Shown here piece after piece: positions 8,402 to 18,154 of a stretch of 64,000 nt of DNA. A program made the position numbers and the translations under genes. Origin of the DNA: Ruegeria sp. HKCCSA071 (GTDB lineage: Bacteria; Pseudomonadota; Alphaproteobacteria; Rhodobacterales; Rhodobacteraceae). The notes under the pieces are model-generated. The model ran no database searches, had not been told where the DNA came from, and worked only from the letters and a program-made list of their open reading frames with translations. The number at the start of each line of letters is the position of its first letter. Within the stretch, counting starts at the first letter, position 1. The DNA is taken from positions 86,533 to 150,532 of the forward strand of contig NZ_JAEDOX010000007.1 in NCBI RefSeq assembly GCF_017872555.1, read 5' to 3'.

Positions 8402-8806
8402 AGGCTTTGCACGTTACTTTATCCTATGGCGATCGCAATTGTTGGTCCTGACAAAAAAGTCAGGGCCATCGGTTCAGAATTGAGTCATCTGATTTATTCG
8501 GCAACTACATCAAGTAGGCGTAAATCGCGTTCAGCTCCGAACACTTGGGATATAGTGGTCTTCCGGGATGTTTGTGGCGGAACCAATCTTGCCCATTCAC
8601 GCTTCTGCTCACGCTCCCCCGCAAAACCTTGTCTGGTCTCTTTGAAATTCACAGTCAAATTGATCCATAGGGCTGGCTTATGGTTTTGAAGGTATAATCG
8701 ATTTTTCTTGACACCTTATTCTGTCAAAATGCCAATGCTAAAATGTGAATGTAACGCCGCACAAGAATGGCGAACCTGCCGAACAATTCACCAACAGAGG
8801 AAAACA
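8402..8806. other. Intergenic region between ddaH and aepX
   Basis: About 405 nt with no convincing gene. A short open frame here lacks family resemblance and a ribosome-binding site. The region holds the hairpin at 8444-8467 and, near its right end, the inverted repeat TTGACA-N8-TGTCAA at 8708-8727. The repeat lies about 80 nt before the aepX start and could hold a promoter -35 box or a regulator site for the 2-AEP importer. Confidence 0.5.
8444..8467 (+). terminator. Hairpin downstream of ddaH
   Basis: A 9-bp stem (GGTCCTGAC pairing with GTCAGGGCC, one G-U pair) closes an all-A loop of six. It sits 43 nt after the ddaH stop. There is no T-tract after it, so intrinsic termination would be weak. 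Confidence 0.4.
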
Positions 8807-9826
8807 ATGAAACACACCACATCATTTCTCGCAGCTTTGGCCGTCGGCGCACTGACGGCGACGGTAGCGGCATCGGAAACAGAATTGACAGTTTACACCG
8901 CCGTTGAGGCGGAGGATCTGGCACGATATGCCGAGACGTTCAATCAGAGTAACCCGGATATCAAGATCAACTGGGTTCGTGACTCGACCGGGATTATCAC
9001 GGCGAAACTGCTGGCCGAGCGGGACAACCCTCAGGCGGATGTCATTTGGGGATTGGCAGCGACCTCTCTTCTGCTGCTGAAATCCGAAGGCATGCTGGAG
9101 CCTTATGCCCCGGCTGGCGTAGACAAGCTGGATGCGAAATTCGTCGATGGTGACAACCCACCTGCCTGGGTTGGCATGGACGCCTGGGTTGCCTCGGTCT
9201 GTTACAACACGGTTGAGGCGGAAAAGGCTGGGCTTAAGCCGCCCACCTCGTGGAAGGACCTGACTGATCCGATGTACAAGGATCAGGTCATCATGCCGAA
9301 CCCGAATTCGTCTGGCACGGGTTTCCTTGATGTGTCCAGCTGGCTTCAAATGTTTGGCGAAGAAGGCGGCTGGGAATACATGGATGCGCTGCACGAGAAT
9401 ATTGCGCGCTACACCCATTCCGGCTCTAAGCCTTGCAAACTGGCCGCGGCAGGCGAGATCCCGATTGGCATTTCTTTTGCATTCCGTGGGGCGAAATCCA
9501 AAGCTGATGGTGCACCACTAGAGATCATTGTGCCTTCGGAAGGCGTAGGCTGGGACATGGAGGCAACCGCAATCGTTGCCGGTACCGCAAATCTGGAAGC
9601 CGCGCAGAAGCTGGTGGATTTCACTGTCACCAAAGAGGCCAACGAGATGTACAATACCGGCTATGCAGTCGTGGCGTATCCCGGCGTTGCAAAACCGGTT
9701 GAGCACTTCCCAGAGGGTCTTCTGGATGCGATGATCAACAATGATTTCGAGTATGCCGCCAACAATCGCGCGGCAATCCTGAAGGAATGGCAGTCTCGCT
9801 ATGACGGAAAGTCTGAAGCGAAATAA
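8807..9826 (+). CDS. aepX: 2-aminoethylphosphonate ABC transporter substrate-binding protein
   Basis: A 339-residue periplasmic protein of the iron/spermidine-like binding class. The signal peptide covers residues 1 to about 23, and the mature part starts E-T-E-L-T-V-Y-T-A-V-E. Conserved stretches typical of putative 2-AEP binders include Q-A-D-V-I-W-G-L-A-A-T-S and P-N-P-x-S-S-G-T-G. ATG 8807 is chosen because it gives a proper signal peptide and has AGAGG just upstream; an upstream in-frame ATG would add an implausible cysteine-rich leader. It is followed by ATPase and fused permease genes in the aepXVW order, then by phnW-phnA-phnY, which makes 2-AEP the likely ligand. Confidence 0.85.
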   Translation: MKHTTSFLAALAVGALTATVAASETELTVYTAVEAEDLARYAETFNQSNPDIKINWVRDSTGIITAKLLAERDNPQADVIWGLAATSLLLLKSEGMLEPYAPAGVDKLDAKFVDGDNPPAWVGMDAWVASVCYNTVEAEKAGLKPPTSWKDLTDPMYKDQVIMPNPNSSGTGFLDVSSWLQMFGEEGGWEYMDALHENIARYTHSGSKPCKLAAAGEIPIGISFAFRGAKSKADGAPLEIIVPSEGVGWDMEATAIVAGTANLEAAQKLVDFTVTKEANEMYNTGYAVVAYPGVAKPVEHFPEGLLDAMINNDFEYAANNRAAILKEWQSRYDGKSEAK

Positions 9827-9836
9827 ACCCATTGGC

Positions 9837-9860
9837 AGGAGGGGCTTTTGTGCCTCTCCT
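9837..9860 (+). terminator. Intercistronic hairpin after aepX
   Basis: AGGAGGGGC pairs with GCCTCTCCT (9 bp, one G-U) around a TTTTGT loop, 10 nt after the aepX stop. It could stabilise the aepX mRNA 3' end or attenuate transcription into aepVW. The left arm contains a Shine-Dalgarno-like AGGAGG that would be sequestered. Confidence 0.45.
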
Positions 9861-9958
9861 GCAAGCCACTCTCTTGTTCCCACCAACAACACCAACTCAC
9901 CCGGCGCGAACCGGCCAGGATCGGTCGTGCCCGAGGTGCAGATGTGAGGACCTCTCCC

Positions 9959-11074
9959 GTGCTTCAGAAAACACCACCCGGTGAACTGTATCTCAGCATC
10001 CAGAATTTGTGGAAAGCGTTCGGCAGCTTTCTGGCACTCAAGGACATCTCTCTTGAAATCAAAGAAGGTGAATTCATTTGTTTCCTTGGCCCGTCCGGCT
10101 GCGGCAAGACCACCTTGTTGCGGGCGATTGCCGGGCTGGATCTGCAGACCAAGGGTACGGTTATGCAGGATGGCAAAGACGTCTCCAACCTGCCTCCGTC
10201 CGAGCGCGATTTCGGGATTGTGTTCCAGTCCTATGCGCTGTTCCCGAACCTGACGATCGAAAAGAACATCGCATTTGGCCTTGAAAACACGGGCCGCAGC
10301 AAGTCGGATATCGCAGTTCGGGTGAGCGAGCTGTTGAACCTTGTTGGTCTGCCGGATCAGGGCAGGAAATACCCGGCACAATTGTCCGGTGGCCAGCAGC
10401 AGAGGATTGCGCTGGCCCGCGCCATTGCAACCAATCCCGGTTTGCTGCTGCTGGACGAACCCCTGTCGGCGCTGGACGCCAAGGTGCGCGTTCACCTGCG
10501 GCATGAGATCAAGGAATTGCAGCGCAAGCTGGGTGTGACCACCGTGATGGTGACGCACGATCAGGAAGAAGCGCTGGCCATGGCCGACCGCATCGTGGTG
10601 ATGAACCACGGGGTGATTGAACAAGTTGGATCGCCCACGGAGATCTACCGCGAACCGGCCAACCTGTTCGTAGCCGACTTTATTGGTGAAATGAACCAGA
10701 TCCAGTCGCAGGTCACCAAAGGCGGGCGGTTGAGCGTCGGGGAAAAGACCTTTGCCTGCCTCAGCCACACGTTCAATGATGGAACCCCGGTCATCGCGGC
10801 CATTCGCCCCGAAGACATCATCCCTCATGAAGCCGGTTATCTTGACACGGGCGGCAATCGGAACTGCATCGAGGTCACGCTCGATGAAATGGAGTTTCTG
10901 GGCTCATTCTGGCGCTGCCGCCTGAACAACGAGCGGTTCGGATCATCGGAACTGATCGCGGATTTTTCGATCAACGCCGTGCGTCGCCTTGAGTTGGAAG
11001 AAGGTCGCAGCATGGTGATCGAGCTTCCCGAGAACCGCCTGATGGCGTTTGACATTCCGGAGGCCGGGGCATGA
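9959..11074 (+). CDS. aepV: 2-aminoethylphosphonate ABC transporter ATPase
   Basis: An ATPase of about 371 residues. Walker A is G-P-S-G-C-G-K-T-T, the Q-loop is F-Q-S-Y-A-L-F, the signature is L-S-G-G-Q-Q-Q-R, Walker B is L-L-L-L-D-E-P-L-S, and the H-loop is V-T-H-D-Q. A C-terminal TOBE-like regulatory domain follows (residues about 245-371). GTG 9959 is preferred because AGGA lies 8 nt upstream; a TTG at 9848 would add 37 unlikely residues and fall in the hairpin. The 3' end overlaps aepW by ATGA. It energises 2-AEP import with aepX and aepW. Confidence 0.82.
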   Translation: MLQKTPPGELYLSIQNLWKAFGSFLALKDISLEIKEGEFICFLGPSGCGKTTLLRAIAGLDLQTKGTVMQDGKDVSNLPPSERDFGIVFQSYALFPNLTIEKNIAFGLENTGRSKSDIAVRVSELLNLVGLPDQGRKYPAQLSGGQQQRIALARAIATNPGLLLLDEPLSALDAKVRVHLRHEIKELQRKLGVTTVMVTHDQEEALAMADRIVVMNHGVIEQVGSPTEIYREPANLFVADFIGEMNQIQSQVTKGGRLSVGEKTFACLSHTFNDGTPVIAAIRPEDIIPHEAGYLDTGGNRNCIEVTLDEMEFLGSFWRCRLNNERFGSSELIADFSINAVRRLELEEGRSMVIELPENRLMAFDIPEAGA

Positions 11075-13092
11075 GCACGATGTCGACCAATCAGGACACG
11101 TTGCCAGCTGGGCCGGATATCAGGCCTAGGCTCAGCCGCGATGACATCTTGATGCGCGGAAGCATGATGGTGATCGCGCTCTATCTGATTGTGACACTGG
11201 CGCTGCCACTTTACACGATGCTCTCCAAGTCCTTCTCGACCTACCGGGTCGAGCTGTCCCAGTATGAGTTTCAGGTCAGTGATGAAGCGGGTGTGTTTGA
11301 CGGCACGATCCTGACGGCTGACGAACTGAACAGGCAATTGGGGGTGTATTCCGACACCGATCTGACAACCGGCTCGGACGGGCGTTTGCCGGTGACCGGG
11401 TTCTTTCCGGATTTCAGCTTTCGCAGCCCGGTCATGTACCAGATGCGGAACACGACGGAGGCCGGGCGCTTTCTGGTCGGGTCGACTTTGAACGAAGGCA
11501 CCGATTGGGTCGAGCTTGATTCCAATACGTTCCGCCGGGTACAGATGCGACCGGTTCAAGCGCGGGGTCTGGGCAACTTCATCAACTACTTCTCAACCCC
11601 GGCCCTGTTCAACTCGATCAAGAATTCCCTTTGGATTTCGGTTGTCAGCACAATCGTTACGGTGACGCTGGCGTTCTGGTTTGCCTATGCGCTGAACCGA
11701 AGCTGCATGCGGTTCAAGGGGGCCTTTCGCCTGATTGCGATGGCGCCGATTCTGGTTCCCTCGCTGCTGCCGGGCATCGCGCTGGTCTACCTGTTCGGCA
11801 ATCAGGGGATGATCAAGGAGTTGCTATTCGGCGCCAGTATCTATGGCCCCATAGGCATCGTGATCGGATCGGTCTTCTTTACCTTTCCACACGCGTTCCT
11901 GATCATATCGACCGCGCTCGCGATATCGGATGCGCGGTTGTACGAGGCCGCTGTCAGCTTGCGCTCTACCCCCTGGCGGACATTCTGGACCGTCACCATA
12001 CCTGGCGCGCGCTATGGCCTGATTTCAGCAGCCTTTGTCGTGTTCAACCTGGTGATCACCGATTTCGGCCTGCCAAAGGTGATCGGCGGCCAGTTCAACG
12101 TGCTTGCCGTGGATATCTACAAACAGGTGATCGGCCAGCAGAATTTTGAGATGGGCGCCGTGGTCTCGGTGGTTCTGGTGATCCCCGCAATTCTGGCTTT
12201 TGGCATCGACCGGATGGTTCAGTCCAAGCAGGTGGCGCTGCTTTCTGCGCGTTCGGTTCCATATCAGGCAACGCCAAACCCGAAAACCGATCGCATATTC
12301 CTGATTTACTGCAGCTTGATCGGCCTGTTCATCGTTGGTCTTCTGGCCGTGTGTCAGTTTGCGGCGCTGATCAAATTCTGGCCCTACGATCTGAGCCTGA
12401 GCCTCAAGAACTACCAGTTCAACAAGATGGATGGCGGCGGCTGGGGGTCGTATTTCAACTCGATCAAACTGGCCTTCCTGACGGCGGTGATCGGCACAAC
12501 GGTTGTCTTCTTCGGTGCGTATCTGGTGGAAAAATCGAACGGTTTCAAAACCGGGCGGTCGATCTTTCAGATGTTCGCCATGCTGCCGATGGCCATCCCG
12601 GGCATGGTTCTGGGGCTGTCGTATATCTTTTTCTTCAACAACCCGTCCAATCCGTTCAATGCGATCTACGGCACCATGGCGATCCTGGTGATTTGCACGG
12701 TGACGCATTTCTATACCGTATCGCACCTGACGGCGGTCACCGCTCTCAAGCAGATGGATAAAGAGTTCGAGTCGGTGTCAGCCTCTCTCAAACAGCCAAC
12801 AATGAAGCTGTTTGCCCGTGTGACGGTGCCGGTCTGCCTGCCTGCGGTGCTGGACATCTCAATCTATCTGTTTGTCAACGCGATGACGACTGTGTCGGCG
12901 GTTGTGTTCCTCTACTCACCCAAAACCACACTCGCGTCCATCGCGGTGCTGAACATGGATGATGCCGGGGACATCGCACCCGCAGCTGCGATGGGCATGA
13001 TGATCTTCTATACCAACGCAGCCGCCCGGATTGTCCACCTGATTGCGTCAAAAGGCATTTTGGCCCGCACACAGGCCTGGCGCAGCAGGTAA
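11071..13092 (+). CDS. aepW: Fused two-domain 2-aminoethylphosphonate ABC permease
   Basis: A 673-residue permease that looks like two fused half-permeases. The first TM (residues about 30-50) is followed by a long extracytoplasmic stretch (about 55-165) and then a set of TMs with an EAA loop near A-L-Y-E-A-A-V-S-L. The second half starts with a TM near residues 405-425 and has its own loop near E-F-E-S-V-S-A-S-L. One fused gene explains why the operon has no second permease gene. The start overlaps aepV by 4 nt. A terminator hairpin follows at 13111. The family match to putative 2-AEP permeases is strong; transport has not been shown here. Confidence 0.85.
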   Translation: MSTMSTNQDTLPAGPDIRPRLSRDDILMRGSMMVIALYLIVTLALPLYTMLSKSFSTYRVELSQYEFQVSDEAGVFDGTILTADELNRQLGVYSDTDLTTGSDGRLPVTGFFPDFSFRSPVMYQMRNTTEAGRFLVGSTLNEGTDWVELDSNTFRRVQMRPVQARGLGNFINYFSTPALFNSIKNSLWISVVSTIVTVTLAFWFAYALNRSCMRFKGAFRLIAMAPILVPSLLPGIALVYLFGNQGMIKELLFGASIYGPIGIVIGSVFFTFPHAFLIISTALAISDARLYEAAVSLRSTPWRTFWTVTIPGARYGLISAAFVVFNLVITDFGLPKVIGGQFNVLAVDIYKQVIGQQNFEMGAVVSVVLVIPAILAFGIDRMVQSKQVALLSARSVPYQATPNPKTDRIFLIYCSLIGLFIVGLLAVCQFAALIKFWPYDLSLSLKNYQFNKMDGGGWGSYFNSIKLAFLTAVIGTTVVFFGAYLVEKSNGFKTGRSIFQMFAMLPMAIPGMVLGLSYIFFFNNPSNPFNAIYGTMAILVICTVTHFYTVSHLTAVTALKQMDKEFESVSASLKQPTMKLFARVTVPVCLPAVLDISIYLFVNAMTTVSAVVFLYSPKTTLASIAVLNMDDAGDIAPAAAMGMMIFYTNAAARIVHLIASKGILARTQAWRSR

Positions 13093-13110
13093 GCCCCACA
13101 AAACTCAAGT

Positions 13111-13142
13111 CCCCGCAGGTCACATATCAGCGGGGGTTTCTT
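13111..13142. terminator. Terminator between convergent aepW and the LysR gene
   Basis: Stem CCCCGC (13111-13116) pairs with GCGGGG (13130-13135), followed by GTTTCTTT. It ends the plus-strand transporter operon and overlaps the 3' end of the opposing LysR gene. Confidence 0.6.
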
Positions 13143-14010
13143 TCTCCTTAAGCACCCGCTCAGCAAAGTCCATAAACGCCCGTATGATCTTGACGTCGCA
13201 ACGCTGGGAAAGTGAGATCATGCTTTCACCCATTTGCAAGTTCACACCCTTCAATTTGATTTGCTGCAATCGATCATCGTGCCCGTATTCCGCCTGAGAT
13301 ACAAAACCGATACCCGCACCCGAGGCAACAAGCTCGCGAACGGCCTCTCGGCCTTCTGCAACGATCGCCGGGTTTAATCTGATGCCGTGTTTCTCGGCTG
13401 CATCCTCTAGTTTCTCGCGTGTTTTTGACCCGTGCTCTCTGAAAATCAGGGGCAATTCGGCCAACTCTTCCAGGGATAAGGTTGGTTTGGATGCCAAAAG
13501 CACGCCCTGGGCAGCAAAGGCCACAATTTCAGTGGACCCCAAATTCAATACGTCCATGTCCTTGCCAGGAGACAGGCTGCCTACAACACCGATTTCCGCA
13601 TTGTAAGACCGAAGCTCCTCCAGGATTTCTTCGGTGTTGCCGGATCGTACGGTGATCGTGATTTTCGGATATTTCTTTTGGAATGCACCTAGAAAAGATG
13701 TCATGTGATGCGCTGAATCGGCAATGATCCTTAATTCTCCATCAATCGCGGCTTTGGTTTCAGAGAGATAATCCTCAATCTGATCTTCGATCTCGAAATA
13801 CTGTTTCGTGAATCGATAAAGCTGTTCGCCTTCGGGCGTTAAGTTCACGCGTTTTCGTTCACGCTGGAACAACAACAGGTCGTGATCCTGTTCCAGTTTT
13901 CGAACCTGTTCGGAAATCGCTGGCTGGGTCAGATACAAAGCCTCTGCCGCACGGGAAAATCCACCATGTTTGGCCACGTAATGAAAAGCTTTCAACTGGC
14001 TGTGTCGCAT
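13120..14010 (-). CDS. LysR-family regulator of aminoethylphosphonate catabolism
   Basis: A 296-residue LysR protein. The N-terminal helix-turn-helix includes F-S-R-A-A-E-A-L-Y-L-T-Q-P-A-I-S-E-Q-V, and the effector domain starts around residue 90 with G-E-L-R-I-I-A-D-S-A-H-H. It resembles the LysR group routinely found beside phnW. It is transcribed away from phnW across a 120-nt gap, the usual arrangement for a LysR activator of the divergent operon, here phnW-phnA-phnY-pbfA and perhaps aepXVW. The effector could be 2-AEP or phosphonoacetaldehyde; this is inference. Confidence 0.82.
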   Translation of the reverse strand: MRHSQLKAFHYVAKHGGFSRAAEALYLTQPAISEQVRKLEQDHDLLLFQRERKRVNLTPEGEQLYRFTKQYFEIEDQIEDYLSETKAAIDGELRIIADSAHHMTSFLGAFQKKYPKITITVRSGNTEEILEELRSYNAEIGVVGSLSPGKDMDVLNLGSTEIVAFAAQGVLLASKPTLSLEELAELPLIFREHGSKTREKLEDAAEKHGIRLNPAIVAEGREAVRELVASGAGIGFVSQAEYGHDDRLQQIKLKGVNLQMGESMISLSQRCDVKIIRAFMDFAERVLKEKETPADM

Positions 14011-14130
14011 AGCGGTTTCCTGAATATGAATGCATAGGCTGCGCTTATTAATGGATTGATAATTGCAATTTCACATATAGCAACCGTTACTGCAAATGTG
14101 TTCCTGAAAACGCTGTTCTGGAGCCTGGTA

Positions 14131-15318
14131 ATGACGCCATCCATACCCAAAATTGAGCAACCGCGCCTTGGCGAACCCTACCTTCTGACACCCGGTCCTT
14201 TGACAACGTCCTACGCGGTCAAAGAGGCCATGCTACGCGATTGGGGAAGCTGGGATGACGATTTCCGCGCCATGACGCGGGAGGTGCGATCAAGCCTGCT
14301 GAACCTGCTTGGTGAAGGCGCTGACGAATTTGATTGTGTGCCGATGCAGGGCAGCGGATCGTTTTCTGTCGAGGCGATGCTGGCATCCTTTATTCCGCGG
14401 GACGGAAAGGCGCTGGTGTTGGCCAATGGTGCTTATGGGCAGCGTTCGGCCCAGACGTTGCAGTATCTGGGTCGTTATCATGTCGTATTGGACAAGGGCG
14501 ATTACCTGCCTCCGAGGGGTGACGAGGTGGCGCGCATTCTCGCGGATGACCCGGACATCACGCATGTCGTCGCCATTCATTGCGAAACCAGTTCGGGCAT
14601 CCTGAACCCAGTCGAGGAGATTTCAGAGGTCACATATGCCGCCGGGCGCAAGCTTTTGATCGACTCGATGTCCGCATTTGGAGCGATTGAGCTCAAACCC
14701 ACTGAAATCCGATACGAGGCGATGGTGTCTTCGGCGAACAAATGCATCGAGGGCGTTCCGGGCTTTGGGTTCATCGTGGCGCGCAAATCCGAGCTGGAAG
14801 CCGCAAAAGGTAACAGTCATTCGCTGTCTCTGGATGTGCATGCCCAGTGGGCGCACATGAATAAAACGGGCCAGTGGCGGTTTACCCCACCAACGCATGT
14901 GGTCGCCGCCTTCATCGAGGCGCTTCGGGCGCACACCGCCGAAGGAGGTGTTGCAGGTCGCGGCGCCCGCTATACCCGCAACCGGGACGTCATGGTCGCC
15001 GGTATGCGTGAACTGGGTTTCGAGACGCTGCTGGATAATCGTTGGCTCAGCCCGATCATCGTCACGTTCTTCTGCCCGGCTGATGAGAAGTTCGTATTCG
15101 ATCAGTTCTACAAACTGATGAAGGACAAGGGGTTCATTATCTACCCGGGCAAGCTGACCGTCGTTGACAGTTTCCGCGTCGGTTGCATCGGTCAGATGGA
15201 CGAAGATGTCATGCGTAAAGTTGTGATCGCTGCAAAAGAATCTCTGGAAGAAATGGGCGTGACAAGCGCTGCTCCCCCTCTCCGGGCACTGGAAGAACGC
15301 GCCAAGTTGGCTGCATAA
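14131..15318 (+). CDS. phnW: 2-aminoethylphosphonate:pyruvate aminotransferase
   Basis: A 395-residue fold-type I PLP enzyme that transfers the amino group of 2-AEP to pyruvate, giving phosphonoacetaldehyde and alanine. Hallmarks are the N-terminal Y-L-L-T-P-G-P-L-T-T-S, Asp178 in L-I-D-S-M-S for the pyridine nitrogen, and Schiff-base Lys204 in S-S-A-N-K-C-I-E-G-V-P. ATG 14131 is chosen because GGAG lies 7-10 nt upstream and the N-terminus then matches the family; an in-frame upstream extension is hydrophobic and unrelated. It is first of the operon phnW-phnA-phnY-pbfA. Confidence 0.93.
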   Translation: MTPSIPKIEQPRLGEPYLLTPGPLTTSYAVKEAMLRDWGSWDDDFRAMTREVRSSLLNLLGEGADEFDCVPMQGSGSFSVEAMLASFIPRDGKALVLANGAYGQRSAQTLQYLGRYHVVLDKGDYLPPRGDEVARILADDPDITHVVAIHCETSSGILNPVEEISEVTYAAGRKLLIDSMSAFGAIELKPTEIRYEAMVSSANKCIEGVPGFGFIVARKSELEAAKGNSHSLSLDVHAQWAHMNKTGQWRFTPPTHVVAAFIEALRAHTAEGGVAGRGARYTRNRDVMVAGMRELGFETLLDNRWLSPIIVTFFCPADEKFVFDQFYKLMKDKGFIIYPGKLTVVDSFRVGCIGQMDEDVMRKVVIAAKESLEEMGVTSAAPPLRALEERAKLAA

Positions 15319-15336
15319 ACATCAAGGAAAACACAG

Positions 15337-16581
15337 ATGACCATTCAAACCCCTGTCGAAGCAAATGAGCGTGTCTACCCGACGCCGAAGGTGCCCGCTA
15401 TTGCCATCTGCCTTGATGGATGTGAACCAGAATACCTCGACGTGGCGATTGCGAAAGGGCTGATGCCCAACCTCAAACGAATGCGGGAGGAAGGTACGGA
15501 CCGTCTGGCGCATTCTGTTATCCCGTCGTTCACCAACCCCAACAATCTTTCGATTGCCACCGGGCGTCCGCCGATCGTGCATGGAATCTGCGGCAACTAC
15601 CTTATCGATCCCGATACTGGTGAAGAGGTGATGATGAACGATGTCCGCTTCTTGCGCGCGCCGACCATCTTCTCGCAGTTCTATGATGCAGGTTTCCGAG
15701 TGGCGATGGTAACCGCCAAGGACAAGCTTCGCGCGCTGCTTGGTGCTGGGCTGAAGTTTGACGAGGGCAGGGCGGTTGCATTCTCTTCTGAGCGTTCGGG
15801 TGAAACGACGCTTGAGGAACATGGCATCGACAATGCCAGCAAGTGGCTGGGCATGGATGTGCCCGAGGTATACTCGGCCGAGCTGTCGGAATTCGTTTTT
15901 GCTGCTGGCGTCAAGCTGCTGAAAGAGTTCAAGCCCGACGTCATGTATTTGTCGACCACCGACTATATCCAGCACAAGTTTGCACCCGATCAAAAGGGCG
16001 CATTGGATTTTTACGCCATGTTTGACCGCTATCTGGGCGAGTTGAACGCATTGGGGGCCGCCATCGTGGTGACGGCTGATCACGGCATGAAGCCAAAGCA
16101 CTTGGCAGATGGATCCCCTTCGGTCGTCTATGTGCAGGATCTGATGGACGAATGGCTGGGCAAGGATGCGGCACGAGTCATCCTTCCGATCACTGACCCC
16201 TATGTCGTGCATCATGGTGCACTGGGTTCGTTCGCGACCGCTTATCTGCCGGATGGCGCGGATCAGGGCGACATCATTGCCAAACTCAAGGCGACCAGCG
16301 GCATCACTCATGTTATGACCAAGGCCGAGGCGATCGAGCAATTCGAATTGCCGGGCGACCGCATTGGCGACATTGTTATGGTTTCTGGTGAAAACATCTG
16401 CATCGGCACGTCCGAGCACCGCCATGACCTTGCGGCCCTGAAGGAACCGCTGCGCAGCCATGGTGGTTTGACGGAACAAGAAGTTCCCTTCATCGTGAAC
16501 CGTGTCATCGACCTGCCGAACCAACCCGTGCTGCGCAACTTTGATGCCTTTTTCTACGCAACTACAGCGGCGGCACAGTAA
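15337..16581 (+). CDS. phnA: Phosphonoacetate hydrolase
   Basis: A 414-residue alkaline-phosphatase-superfamily enzyme that cleaves the C-P bond of phosphonoacetate, giving acetate and phosphate. The two-metal site is visible: Asp27 in C-L-D-G-C-E, nucleophile Thr66 in P-S-F-T-N-P-N-N, Asp209 and His213 in T-T-D-Y-I-Q-H-K, and Asp248-His249 in T-A-D-H-G-M-K-P. The gene starts 18 nt after phnW and is 3 nt from phnY. The PhnW-PhnY-PhnA route works independently of phosphate starvation in known cases and replaces phosphonatase PhnX, which is absent here. Confidence 0.93.
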   Translation: MTIQTPVEANERVYPTPKVPAIAICLDGCEPEYLDVAIAKGLMPNLKRMREEGTDRLAHSVIPSFTNPNNLSIATGRPPIVHGICGNYLIDPDTGEEVMMNDVRFLRAPTIFSQFYDAGFRVAMVTAKDKLRALLGAGLKFDEGRAVAFSSERSGETTLEEHGIDNASKWLGMDVPEVYSAELSEFVFAAGVKLLKEFKPDVMYLSTTDYIQHKFAPDQKGALDFYAMFDRYLGELNALGAAIVVTADHGMKPKHLADGSPSVVYVQDLMDEWLGKDAARVILPITDPYVVHHGALGSFATAYLPDGADQGDIIAKLKATSGITHVMTKAEAIEQFELPGDRIGDIVMVSGENICIGTSEHRHDLAALKEPLRSHGGLTEQEVPFIVNRVIDLPNQPVLRNFDAFFYATTAAAQ

Positions 16582-16584
16582 GCC

Positions 16585-18048
16585 ATGAAAGACCAGACCA
16601 TGTCGAAAATCGAAGTTCGTAACGAAGGAATGCGGATCGGTGGCGAGATCGTCTTTACCGATGAAACCATTCCCGTTCTCTACCCGTACACAAACGAAGT
16701 TGTGGGTCATGTTCCCGCCGGCGCCGCAGAACATGCACGCAGGGCTTTCGAAATCGCGGCGAATTACAAACCTAAACTGACCCGGTACGAGCGCAGCCAG
16801 ATTCTGCAGCGCGCAGGCGAGCTGATCGGCGAGAAACGCGATTACCTTGCGAAATGGCTCACGTTGGAGTTGGGCATTTGCCACCAGCATGCGATCTACG
16901 AAACCAAGCGCGCGCAGGACGTGTATCAATTCGCGGCGGCCGAGGCATTGAAGGATGATGGTGAGATCTTCTCCTGCGACCTGACCCACAACGGCAAGGC
17001 CCGCAAGATTTTCACCACCCGAGAGCCGGTGAAAGCAATCAGTGCGATTACGCCGTTCAATCACCCGTTGAACATGGTCAGCCACAAGATCGCGCCGTCG
17101 ATTGCCACCAACAATTGCATGGTTTGCAAACCGACCGAGCTGACGCCGCTGACCGCGCTGACACTAGCTGACATACTTTATGAAGCAGGCCTGCCACACG
17201 AGATGTTCCAGGTGGTGACCGGCTGGCCGGCTGACATTGGCGATGAGATGATCACCAATGAACATATCGACATCATCACCTTCACAGGGGGTGTGCCGGT
17301 GGGCAAGATGATCGCCGAAAAAGGCGTCTACAAGCGTCAGGCGCTGGAACTTGGCGGCAACGACCCTTTGATCGTTCTGAATGACCTCAGCGATGCGGAT
17401 TTGGACAAGGCGGCAGCCATTGCGGTGGCGGGGGCTACCGGAAATTCCGGCCAGCGGTGCACGGCGGTCAAGCGCATTCTCGTGCAGGAAAGTGTGGCCG
17501 ACAAGTTCGTGCCGCTGGTTCTGGAGAAGGCCAAGAAGATCAAATTCGGCGATCCGCAGGACCCCGAGACCGAGCTGGGGTGCGTGATCCACGACAAAGC
17601 CGCAGAGATATTCGAGAACCGCGTTCTTCAGGCTGAAAAAGAGGGTGCAGAAATCCTGTATCATCCGGGCCGTCAGGGCGCATTGCTGCCGCCTATCGTC
17701 GTCGACAAGGTTCCCCATGACAGCGAGCTGGTGATGGAAGAAACTTTCGGTCCTATCGTGCCAATCGTACGCGTGCCAGACAACGATGAAGAGGTGATGG
17801 CGATCTCGAATTCGACCGAGTTCGGCCTGTCTTCGGGGGTATGCACCAATGACCTGAACCGGGCCATCGCCTTTATCAACGGATTGAATGTCGGCACCTG
17901 CAACATCTGGGAACAGCCGGGTTACCGCATTGAAATGTCACCCTTTGGCGGCATCAAGGACAGCGGAAACGGGGTGAAAGAGGGCGTTATCGAGGCGATG
18001 AAGTTCTTCACCAACGTCAAAACCTATTCGCTGCCCTGGCCCAACTAA
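16585..18048 (+). CDS. phnY: Phosphonoacetaldehyde dehydrogenase
   Basis: A 487-residue NAD(P)-dependent aldehyde dehydrogenase. It has F-N-H-P with catalytic Asn159, Lys182 in C-K-P-T-E, general base Glu255 in L-E-L-G-G-N-D, and nucleophile Cys292 in G-Q-R-C-T. It oxidises phosphonoacetaldehyde to phosphonoacetate, linking PhnW to PhnA. Two starts are possible, ATG 16585 and ATG 16600, neither with a strong ribosome-binding site; coupling to phnA 3 nt upstream favours the first. Gene order W-A-Y is strong contextual support. Confidence 0.92.
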   Translation: MKDQTMSKIEVRNEGMRIGGEIVFTDETIPVLYPYTNEVVGHVPAGAAEHARRAFEIAANYKPKLTRYERSQILQRAGELIGEKRDYLAKWLTLELGICHQHAIYETKRAQDVYQFAAAEALKDDGEIFSCDLTHNGKARKIFTTREPVKAISAITPFNHPLNMVSHKIAPSIATNNCMVCKPTELTPLTALTLADILYEAGLPHEMFQVVTGWPADIGDEMITNEHIDIITFTGGVPVGKMIAEKGVYKRQALELGGNDPLIVLNDLSDADLDKAAAIAVAGATGNSGQRCTAVKRILVQESVADKFVPLVLEKAKKIKFGDPQDPETELGCVIHDKAAEIFENRVLQAEKEGAEILYHPGRQGALLPPIVVDKVPHDSELVMEETFGPIVPIVRVPDNDEEVMAISNSTEFGLSSGVCTNDLNRAIAFINGLNVGTCNIWEQPGYRIEMSPFGGIKDSGNGVKEGVIEAMKFFTNVKTYSLPWPN

Positions 18049-18057
18049 ACCTTGCGT

Positions 18058-18080
18058 CCTTTCCCCACAAACGGGAAGGG
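18058..18080 (+). terminator. Weak hairpin between phnY and pbfA
   Basis: CCTTTCCC pairs with GGGAAGGG (8 bp, one G-U) around a 7-nt loop, 9 nt after the phnY stop. There is no T-tract, so attenuation rather than full termination is likely. Confidence 0.35.
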
Positions 18081-18154
18081 CGCCTCAATTCCTCCCTGAT
18101 ACTGGCGGGTCTTTTGGGGCCCGCATCTTTTGATGACAGAAACGAGGAGCGGAC

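Noticed and set aside
8426..8689. Open frame of 87 codons between ddaH and aepX
   Set aside because: No family pattern, odd composition and no ribosome-binding site; it spans a hairpin.
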